DNA from: Prevotellaceae bacterium | GTDB lineage: Bacteria > Bacteroidota > Bacteroidia > Bacteroidales > Paludibacteraceae | NCBI GenBank assembly: GCA_031271815.1 | Contig: JAISVA010000002.1 | Coordinates: 1-59,178 of the forward strand | Direction: 5' to 3' | Length of the DNA: 59,178 bases | Shown: piece by piece, positions 17,201 to 26,100 of the stretch | Layout: the number at the start of each line of letters is the position of its first letter | Numbering within the stretch: the stretch's first letter is position 1 | Made by a program: the position numbers and the translations under genes | The notes under the pieces: generated by a model | The model's database searches: none | What the model saw: only the letters and a program-made list of their open reading frames with translations | What the model was told of the DNA's origin: nothing

Positions 17201-19650
17201 CCTTTACAGAGGGAGTAGTCATAATCAAAATGAACGGCTTTTATCACTTCTGCATTCTCGCCGTTCTTCAGCAAGTCCTGCCGGCTGAAGAGCCTGATCT
17301 CTGTCAGTTTCTTCAGGGTATTTCCGCCCCGTCCGCCGTTTTCCCCCATTACATCCCAGGCATCCTGCCTGTCTGCATAATAGAATTTGGCGATATAATT
17401 TTTGGTTTCAATGGAGTGAAGCAGCTTAATCTCTTTCTTTCCGTAAAGGTAGTTTCCCTTGTCGTCGGTTCTTTTACACCTGAATCCGTCCTGGTAGTTG
17501 GCGTAAGCAGTATTCCTTCCCCATACGCCGTCAATGACGTCTCCATACGGATTGCGCCACCTGTACGGATCATTCATGCTGTTCAGGCGGGTGTAGTTGA
17601 ATTTGGTATAATTGCCCAGGTCATCGTCTGTCGGGCCATTCGCGGTCAAATCGACATAATCGGGCGTAAGGATGGCTGTCAGCAGGTAAGCGGTAGCATG
17701 AGGCGGCAGTACATTTTTATTGTAATAATGATCTATGCCGTTCCCGTTTTCGGTCTTATTATCCTTACCATCTGTGTATTCGACAAATCCCTGGTTTTTA
17801 ACCGCCCCTCTGTCCACATTGAAGGAAACTTCCTCCTGATGGTAGTTGTAGGTCTGGTTGCCGTATACATAGCGGGTTCCTTCGGGACAGTTGACGGTAA
17901 TTTCGGATATGTGGTTCCCTTTCCGTCCGTCACTCATCCGGTCGATTTCCTGTCGCGACGACATGTCGCCATCCAGCGGATAATGGTACATTGATTTCTC
18001 CAATCCGGCTTCGGCCGCTTCGGAAGCGGTCAGGTAGGACATGACAAGGTTCCTCTTTTCGCGGTAGCTTTTATTCCGGCTGTTGCCGTTTATTCCATGA
18101 CTGCTTTCATTTCCCAGGGTATTCATTCGCTTGTATGTTTTGTTGGCCACTCCCTCTTTTGTAATGTCTATCCGGACCGGATCGACGCCCTGTATCAGGT
18201 TGTAGTAATTATCGTCGATGACTGTAAATTCGCCTGCATTTTTAAAGTAGACATTTTCGTAAATGGGGTTATTCCCGTCTTTTCCGTTGAAAGAAAGCAG
18301 GCTCCGGGTATTATTTCCGCCGCTCCACCGGCCGGATTCGGAGAGGTTGGCATTGAAGCTGACGTTGATGCCGCCTTTTACGTAGAGGGGCGCTCCGAGG
18401 TCGAGGCCGAGGTTGCCGTCTCCGGACGAGCTGTTCAGATAGGGGTCATAGACCGTCCCGAACTCCCTGAAGGGGCGGAACATGCCGGTTATCCCCTGCC
18501 CCGAAACGGAGTATATGTCATAGGTCATCTGCGTCATGGCAAGGGCGGGCGTTTTCTTGGTAAAGGCGCCGTCTTTCTCGCGGTTGAAATCGTGCATGGC
18601 CGAGTTATCTTCTTTGCCTGCTTCGGAGTAGAGGTATCCGTAGGCGGGGGAAGCCTTTTCGGTACCGGCTAATGCCTGGCGTGAAAAGTATCCGTCTAAT
18701 TTGAGCTTGGCATTGATCCAGACGGCCTCGATACCCATTCCGAAATCAATCGCCATGGAATAAGATTTCATGTTATTGCTCATTTGGGGGATATACGTGG
18801 TTGTACCGATAGGGATAGATGTTGAATGGCTTATTGAATTTATATTATCATATCTGTTTACATTTGCTCCCCACTGGTTGGTTGTTTTTATTCCGGTTGA
18901 TTTGGAGGCGGAAACTCCCATTGTAACCTGGCGCAGGCCGCTTCTCGAATTGAAGGAGGTGCCTGCGTTCAGGCTGCCGGAGAATGCGCTGAATGAACTT
19001 TCCGTCTGATTTTCTACGTTGTAGCTGAGGTTGGCGGAAGGGGAAAGACTGACGCCGTTGTCGCCGCTGAGGCTGAGGCCGAGGCCGAGGTTCAGATTGC
19101 CTCCGAATTTAAACTTGTTGCCGCTGCTGACGGATACGCCTACGGAGGCTTCGTACCCGAAACCGGTATAGTTGTTGTACAGGATACCGAACCCGGCGCT
19201 CAGAGGCAGCTCGCCTCCTACGATTTCAGGGTTCCCGATGCTTATGTTTGTACCGACCGTCCAAGTGGGCTTTAAATAGGTGGTGGTGGTAATCTTGTCG
19301 TTTTTCCCGTTAAAGTCATCGGGTATTCCCCTGACGGTGCGGTTGATAATCCCGGCGGCGTTGAGCGTCCAGCCGAGGCCTACGATGCTTGCCTGGTCTT
19401 CCATGCCGATACCTGAGTTATAGCTCAGGTTGACGGGATAGCCTTCTACGTCGAGCAGGGGGATGTTGTACTGGAAATCCCCGGAGAATAAATCGACCAT
19501 ATCACTTGCTTCTACGGGGGTGAATGTGGTAAATTCGGGTTGCGAGGGGCCGCCGGTAATGGCGTAGGATTCCATCGGCAGCAGCATCATTGCCAGCAGC
19601 AGGATGGATACGGCTTTTGTAAATCGGCTGTTTCTTATCTTGGATATCAT
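14299..19650 (-). CDS. Very large RHS-like secreted protein
   Basis: 1783 aa. Signal peptide with core AVSILLLAMMLLPMESYA, then the N-terminal signature SGDFQYNIPLLDVEGYPVN followed by DQASIVGLGWTLNAAGIINR and RGIPDDF. This block opens the large RHS/YD-associated exported proteins of Bacteroidetes. A stretch rich in Ser/Gly beta-strand repeats follows (residues about 130-290), and the rest is a long beta-rich scaffold. The usual RHS core with its C-terminal toxin is absent; the protein ends in GRHSIRIGEGESIRMTRIIQ, a short jelly-roll-like fold such as opens many carbohydrate-binding domains. The missing parts seem to be carried by separate downstream genes. The start at 19650 is backed by AAAAAGGACT just upstream. 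Confidence 0.8.
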   Translation of the reverse strand: MISKIRNSRFTKAVSILLLAMMLLPMESYAITGGPSQPEFTTFTPVEASDMVDLFSGDFQYNIPLLDVEGYPVNLSYNSGIGMEDQASIVGLGWTLNAAGIINRTVRGIPDDFNGKNDKITTTTYLKPTWTVGTNISIGNPEIVGGELPLSAGFGILYNNYTGFGYEASVGVSVSSGNKFKFGGNLNLGLGLSLSGDNGVSLSPSANLSYNVENQTESSFSAFSGSLNAGTSFNSRSGLRQVTMGVSASKSTGIKTTNQWGANVNRYDNINSISHSTSIPIGTTTYIPQMSNNMKSYSMAIDFGMGIEAVWINAKLKLDGYFSRQALAGTEKASPAYGYLYSEAGKEDNSAMHDFNREKDGAFTKKTPALAMTQMTYDIYSVSGQGITGMFRPFREFGTVYDPYLNSSSGDGNLGLDLGAPLYVKGGINVSFNANLSESGRWSGGNNTRSLLSFNGKDGNNPIYENVYFKNAGEFTVIDDNYYNLIQGVDPVRIDITKEGVANKTYKRMNTLGNESSHGINGNSRNKSYREKRNLVMSYLTASEAAEAGLEKSMYHYPLDGDMSSRQEIDRMSDGRKGNHISEITVNCPEGTRYVYGNQTYNYHQEEVSFNVDRGAVKNQGFVEYTDGKDNKTENGNGIDHYYNKNVLPPHATAYLLTAILTPDYVDLTANGPTDDDLGNYTKFNYTRLNSMNDPYRWRNPYGDVIDGVWGRNTAYANYQDGFRCKRTDDKGNYLYGKKEIKLLHSIETKNYIAKFYYADRQDAWDVMGENGGRGGNTLKKLTEIRLFSRQDLLKNGENAEVIKAVHFDYDYSLCKGIPSNPDGEGKLTLKKVWFTYGASQKGIFSPYEFTYNQKEEANPSYHPHAQDRWGNYMPNPAGSDVPDNVDAPYVKQSPLTDQYAQAWNLTKIELPSGGIINVEYESDDYAYVQDERAARMMPVLGFGKNTDTQPAPGKENQLYEKFGKNHYRVFVETDATVASLQEFRQRYIGNIEHLFFKFFIDLSNKNEYEYVMGYAKIQDTGWEMKNGKGIGWIQVKDVSAENLADSRLNPIAKTAMQFVRINMPDLYFGGNNDEDLERPGEEIFRKIAGNLTDITNLFTGVHKGMSLKDFGKYVDLNKSFIRLKAHDYVQRGGGLRVKKLMLSDSWDRMSGNTAPGSSYGQIYSYTRTAGPDDPQVPAGTIISSGVASYEPFVGNEENPLRKPDALSDEDIGNPDGRFYKERPYGEMFYPSPTVGYSHITVTSLDEGKMSGKTEHEFYTAKDFPVIVRNPHLIKEQKKSNWVFNIFKINVEDNMTTSQSYAIELNDMHGKPKAQRVYAAGQETPISEIEYFYKKQNDRQLANTITTINKAGKVQYEKPAGIHIDLTIDERENKSFTGGGYVHGNLDASPIPFPPLPIPLPSIWGGGHSENTRYRSITGTKVITRYGILQKTVARDLGSEVTTENLAWDAETGEVLLTSTQNSFNDTLYSFTYPAHWGYDGMAPAYKNISVAGNLKFGSMDNARFNFAPGDELHVAGVGRAWVDEVSHNRITVLDEAGEPLDGNTAYNVRVIRSGRRNQQTTPIGTVTTLRSNPLRSSELAFENVLNAGAVQFRSEWDGFCGECTDGLKNPYLKGAKGSYRPWLSHVFLTGRSQSDYNRNTSARRDGVFTSFLPFWVTAGEKDWQTPHRESWTFASEVTLFSPYGFELENRDALHRYTSASYGYNNTLPTAVSANSRYSEMGFTGFEDALMNACESPRFGFDFNNREEADEFIEEESHTGRHSIRIGEGESIRMTRIIQTCVE

Positions 19651-19890
19651 AGTCCTTTTTCTAAATTAAGTTTGTATTGTTACTGTATTTCTGTTTGTTC
19701 AAGTGAAGGCGCGAAAAGGCTTTCATGCCTTCGACCTTTCGCGCCATATTCCCCCATTCTGCATAGCGCCTCGCTATGTCGAAGTTAAAAACAGGCCTCC
19801 GGCTTGTATATATTGTTTCATCATTTCTCATTTTGTTCTTCTTTTTTATGGCAAACTCAACGTTTGCTTTTAACTCGACATGGCGGGACG
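19651..19890. other. Upstream gap with repeat tract and empty target palindrome
   Basis: Contains a GCGAAGG/GCGAAAG-type tract (19701-19745) and GCATAGCGCCTCGCTATGTC (19763-19782), an uninterrupted version of the palindrome into which the neighbouring MITE inserted, followed by GAAGTTAAAAACAGGCCTCC, also seen near 6610-6630. Confidence 0.55.
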
Positions 19891-20115
19891 CCAATGTCTT
19901 CAACTTAACTTAAGGCTGAAAGCCTTTTATCATTAGCATCGGGCAACGCCCGATGAACCGGAACGACATCTTTGACGGAAGCGCTGAAGGGGCGTAATCA
20001 GGATATCGCCCCTTCAGGGCTTAGGTGTGTTATACCACCTCATTTGCAGGGCGTTGCCATACGCTAATGATTTTGCTCTTACAGAGCTAATTACACCTTA
20101 AGTTGACAACATTGG
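19891..20115. mobile_element. MITE-like element, copy 3 (intact)
   Basis: 225 bp, same order of hairpins as copy 2, terminal repeats CCAATGTCTTCAACTTAA... and ...CCTTAAGTTGACAACATTGG, and a 5-bp insertion in the left arm. Flanked by a different 7-bp direct repeat, CGGGACG (19884-19890 and 20116-20122), which supports true transposition. The joined flanks read GACATGGCGGGACGCTATGTC, a palindrome-like target. Confidence 0.85.
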
Positions 20116-20156
20116 CGGGACGCTATGTCGAACTACCAAACCGCTGAATTGCGGGC

Positions 20157-23100
20157 TTAACTGTTCCGGCATGGTTCGCATTGGCACTCTTCCGGTTTGA
20201 CGGTAATCACCTGGCAGGCTTCTTTGATGTCGTCGGGGCAATCGCGGTTTTCGAGTGTTACGCAGACCTCGTAGGTTCCTGACAGGTTATATTTGTGGTC
20301 AACCGTATTGTCATCGGTAATTACCGGTTCGGTTCCATCTCCGAAATTCCAGGTATAGCGACCGAATCCCGGCGTGGCCATAAACGGAACGCTGCAATTT
20401 TCACTGTCCTGATTTTCGGCGTCGATGCCGATGGCTACGGAGCCGGTTATGTTTGTCCTTACCGTAACGTACTCCTGCCGGGTGCATCCGTTCATCAGGC
20501 CGGTTACGGTAAATGTCTTTTGGTCGGTAATCAGGATGTATTCTACGGAGGAGCAGTCGGAATTCAGGCAGAGCAGGCCGTCCATCGGCGACCAGAAGTA
20601 GCTGTCGGCTCCATTAGCTGTGAGTGTAACGGGGCTGTTAAAACATCCGGTGGTATCTCCTTCTATTTTCAGCTCAAACGGCGTTTTTACTTCTACATAC
20701 AGCTCTTTGGTTACGGTGCATCCTCCTTCGGTTTGAATAACTGCCGAGTAGGATGTCGAGGCAAGCGGCGAAGCAGTCGTAACGGCTCCGGACGGGTTGC
20801 TCAGGTAATCGGACGGATACCACCGGTAGGTTCCTCCTCCGAAGGCTTTCAGCTCGGCACGTCCGGTACACGGGTCGCTGCTGACAAGGGTGGCGCCGGC
20901 ACCGGCGCCGGAGAGGGATCTTACCTGTACTTCCTTTTCGCCGGTGCAGCCGAACCAGTCGGTTACTTTTACCTTGTAGAATCCGGGCGAGGAAACGGAG
21001 ATGGAAGAGGCGGTTTCATTTCCGGGCGACCAGAAGAATGTGCCGTAGGCGATGGCTTCGAGCCGGACTGACTGTCCCGCTTCGCATATATCGACTACTG
21101 CCGGCAACTCTATCGCCGGCCTGTTGAGGCAGGGATCCGGATCGGGTCCGGGGCCAGGCCCGGGACAGGTTCCGTTTGGAGAAGGAGGTACGACTCCGTT
21201 CAGGTTATGCGGTATGAGGAAGCAGGACGGGATGGTTTCCCTTTCGGAATAGAAGCATTCGTTCGGCGCCTGCCACTCTATTTTTATGTAAGCGCCGGGA
21301 GTGTAGTCCAGTTCATACACAATCGGGTATCTCTGGCCTCCGGTAAGGGTTACCGGGGTATTGTCCGCCACCGGCGTAACGCCGATGTACAGCTGCCCAG
21401 GGGCATTTGTTTCGCGGTAAAAGGTGTATTCTCCGTCGCATGGCGGCTGGAGGAATCCTGTCCAGCGGATGGAAGATATGCTTCCCGAAGGAACGGATAC
21501 CGGCAGCGCGCCGGCTTCCAGATCTATGGCGGATTCTTTCTGTTCCAGCGCTACCAGGCACGTTTCGCCGGTTTCGCCGGTATAATAATAGGTAGCGAGC
21601 AATCCTCCGTCTTTGTCTTCGGAAGCGGGAACATTTATTTCCGCTTCGCACTGCCGGTCGCCGCAATCAATCTGAACGGCATATTTGCCCGCAGAGATTC
21701 CGTCTAAAACGGTAGCAGAAACACCGTCTACACCGGGGCCTGTCCAGATGGCCGAACAGATTGGTTCCGGCTCCCCAATAATGCTGTTTGGCATCAGGCT
21801 TATCTTCCCGTTGTTGTAGCAGGTGGGGGCAACGACACTGAATAAGACTTTTCCTCCGCATATTGAGTCGGGAACGCAGCAAGGCGGTTCTGCCGGACTG
21901 CAGGCGCGGATGGTGTATTTCATGATTACCGTCCGGGTAGTGTTGTCTGCCGGATCGGTCACGGTAAGGGTTACTTCTTCTACATAGTTATTTGTGAGCG
22001 GGAATGCGGCATAGACGGGAATCTGTAAACGAATCGGATCAAGCAGTCCGCCCTGCGGCAATATCAGCGCAGCCTGTCCTGCTCCCGAAGCGGCGCTCCA
22101 GCTGTAGCTATACGGGCCGCCGCTGCCGGCGGATACCTGTATGTTCAGGTCAATGGTTTGGGAACCTTTTTGAAAGAGGGTATCACATACGGACTGGTCT
22201 TTCGGCGGTATGACTGTCATACGGCACCAGTCACAGCCGGTTTCAACTTCGGCTGTTCCCCATTTGGATGTATCGCCCGAACCGGTTGCGCGGCATACGG
22301 AGATGTTGCTGTCGGTAAAGTTATCTCTTGTTATATTGCCGATGGTTCCGGTATAGCGGATACAACCGCTGCAGAGGATGGCGCCGGAGTGCACTTCTCC
22401 AATGTTTCTGGTATTGATGACGGAACCTGCTTCGAGGTAGACATTCCCTGCGTTGAAGGGGCCGAAGGTGTTGCTTACGTCTACCCTGCCGTAGTTGGTA
22501 AATGAGCCTCCGTTGTTGTTGGACGGGTTCAGGTCGCCGTTGACGGTCATATTGCCTTTGTTGACTACTTTTCCTCCATTCAGCGTGAAGGGGTTTCCGT
22601 ACATTCCGGAGAGGGTCAGGTTTCCTCTGTTATAGAGGTTGGAATTGGGATAATTCACTCCGGGCGAGTTGAATGTAACACTGGCACCCTGCCCGATGAC
22701 CAGTGTGCCCTGGTTCAGATGAAGCTCGCCGAAGTTGAATGTGCCGCTTCCGCAAATGACCAGTATGGCATCCGGGTGGTTGATTTCTACCCGCGGGAAT
22801 GATGCGGAACTTGTGAGGCAGTAACGCCCTGCATTGTTTAATGCAATCTGTGTGCCGTCCCAGTTCAGGGAAGGCGACTGGCATCCGGAACAGTCGTAGG
22901 CGGTATCGGGAAGGTCTGGCTCGCCGCAGGGAACCGGGTCGGGGTCAGGGCCGGGGCCGTCACAAGCTGCTCCGCCAACGGTAACGGTTGCCGTGGCGGA
23001 CTGGGAGATGCCGGTTTGCTCATCGGTTACTACGACCGTATATTCGGTGGTTTCTGTGGGAGCGACTGTTGCTGACGAACCGCTGACGCTTACAATACCG

Positions 23101-26100
23101 GCTCCCGACCATTGGCAGGTGTAATTCCCGGAGCCTGCTACGCCGGCGGTTAATACAGTGGTTTCGCCCGGACAGATGGACTGGTCGCCTTCGATTGTTA
23201 TGGCAAGCAGGGCTACGGTATCGGTACATGTTACGCCGTCTTTGGTCATTTTTACCCAGTAATATTGGGTTCCCTGTTCTGGGGTTGGGGTCTGGACGGT
23301 AATGCTCCGGGAGGTTTGGCCGGTACTCCAGCTATAGCTGTCGCCTTCGCTGGCGGTAAGTGTGGTCTGTCCGTTGTAGTGGCCGGAAATTTCGGCTTTC
23401 AATACGGTAACGGTTACCGTTGTTGTGCTGCTGTGCGTACCGTCGCTTACTACCAGGGTATACGTAGTGGTAACGGAAGGACTCAGCCGGATGGCGGAAC
23501 CGTACCGATCGAGTTCTTTCCAGTAATAGGTGTAGGTTGCATCGCCTTCCGCACGGGCGGTTAAGGTGGTGGAGCCTCCGGCGCAGATAACCGGCTCGCC
23601 TTCAATGATAACATTCGGAGGTACAATGGACGATTCGCAATGCTCGCATCCGCTTTGCAGTTCGGCTCCGCCCGATCTGCCGCTGCTGCCGAAGATATCG
23701 CCGAAGCCGCCCTGGCTGCAAATGAGCACAGAGTGATCGTCGGGGGTTAATTTTCCCATGTTGGAGATTACATTGGCGCTGTTTATTTTTTCTACCGAAT
23801 GCAGGCAGCCGCCCAGGCAGCCGTAAATCTGCGCGTCGAGGGTGGTTACGCTCTGTACGTTCATGGCAGACGGGCCTCCCAGTACTAATTTGCCGTTGCT
23901 GTTCAACTTCAATGTATTGCTTACGTTGACCGTACCGGCATTTTCAACGGTACCGCTGATTTCCAGTTCACCCCTGATTTCCAGTTCGCCGGCATTCCAG
24001 ATGAGACGGCCGTTTCCGACGGTTACCTGGGAGTTGATGGTTACTTTCCCCTTGTTGATAAGGGTTATGTCGGGGCTGATTCTGTTGATGGCTACCGTGG
24101 CGCCGGAGTTGACGGTAATAGTTCCCCGGTTTATGTTTCCGGCTAATGTCAGCGAGTATGTTCCGTCGCCGCAGATGATCAGGTTGGCGCCGTTCATGTC
24201 GACGGTATAGCTGCCTGGAGCGGTTATGCAGTAATCGCCGGCATTGAGGCTTCCGCTATTGCCCGCCTCCAGAGTGGTGCAGTTATCGCAAAGTCTTTCG
24301 CCCGGATTGCTGACGCATGGAGGCGGAACGGGATCGCAATTCTTTACGGGTATGGTTATGGTTGCCTGTCCTGCCGGCACGTTGTTTTCCTTGACGGTGA
24401 CGGTATAGATTGTGGTAGATTCGGGGGTGTCGGTAATGGTGCTGCCGGAAAACGTCTTGCCGCCATCTGTTGTCCATTCGTAGGTGTAGGCGCCGTCGCC
24501 GACCGTTACTCTGGCGGTCAGGGTTACCGAGGAGCCGAGGCAGATTTCGCCGCCGCCTTCTATCTCTACCGGATTGACACAGTTTTCTTTCAGGGTAATG
24601 GTTACGTCTTCATGCTTCAGGATTTTGTCGCCGTCTTTCACAAAGACGGTGTAGGTACCCGGTTCGGTAGTGGTTAGCCGGGCGGTATTGGATATGAGCA
24701 CGCCGTTCCGCTTCCACTCAAAGCGGTAGGTATGGTTGCCTGCCACGGATGCCGTGAGGATGGCGGTTTCGCCTTCGCAGATTTCACGGCCGCCTTCTAT
24801 TTCTATCTCTATGGACTCGATACAGTCCTCACTTACTGTTACGGTTACTTCTTTCTCGTGCAATACTCTTCCGCTCAGGTCTTTGACCAGAACGGTATAG
24901 ACGGTTGTTTCGGAAAGGGTGGCCGTCAGCCGGGCGCCGCCGGATACGGTTACGCCGTTGAGCTGCCATTCCCAGATGTAGTTATTTTCGCCTTCCATAC
25001 GGGCGGTCAGGGTTACGGTAGAGTCTTTACAGATTTCCGGATTTCCCTCGATAATGATTGGCCCCGGACAGCCTTCGGTCTGTACCTGAACCGTTACGAC
25101 GGCGCTGCCTTTCAGCTGAGGGTTGTTACGGTCGGTTACGGTTACTCTGTAAGAGGTGGTTTGAACAGGGTTGACGGTTACAGTGGGGCTGTTCCCGGAA
25201 ATTCCTTCCCAGGCGTAGTCATAGTCGCCGCTGCCGCCCGATACGCCGGCTGTCAGTTTTACCTGTTCGCCGGGACAGGCGGGTTGACGGCCTTCGATTT
25301 CCAGGGTAACGGACAGGGTATCGGTGGGCGTCATCATTCCGCAGTCGCTGCATTCGCTCTGCAGGTAGGCGCCGCCCGAACGGCCGCTGCCCTCGGCATC
25401 TACTGTGAATTGACCGTTAAATCCCCGCTGTGCGCAAATGTAAACCAGCTCATTTGTTGGAGTGATGATGCGGTTATTCGTTACATAGTTTCCTCCGGTA
25501 ACCATGCCGATTGAATGCAGGCAGCCGCCGCAGCCGTAAATCCCTCCATCAATGGTCGAGGTGCCGTTTATCTTCATAATGGAGCCGGTAGAGAGGACGA
25601 CATGGGAACTGCCGTTCAGATAGAGGTCGCCGGAAACGTTTATCCGGTTCATATTGGTTACTCTCGCATCCAGTTGCAGTGTACTGTTGACGTTGAAAAT
25701 GCCGGCGTTCAAAATGAAGCCGCTGCCGTTGACGGTTAATTTGCTGTCGGTTGCCGGCGTTATATTTAATGTTCCCCGGTTATAGATTTTAATGTTGATT
25801 TGGGCGACATTCAGGTTAACTGTTGCTCCGGAGTTGATGTAAAGCGTAGATTCGCCGTTGTAGGTACCGTTCAGCGTGTAATCCAGGTTGTAGGTACCGC
25901 TGCCGCAAACGATTAGCGTTCCTCCTCCCAGGTTCATGGAATAGGTTCCGGGCGCGGTAAGGCAGACGGTAGTGCCGGTATTGACATTGTAATCGGTAAA
26001 CGGGCTGCAGTTTTCGCAGCTCCTGTCGCCGGGGTCGGTGGCGCAGGTACCCGGTATGGGAGGTTTCGGAGGTTCGGGCGGAAGGCACTCTGCGGCCGGT

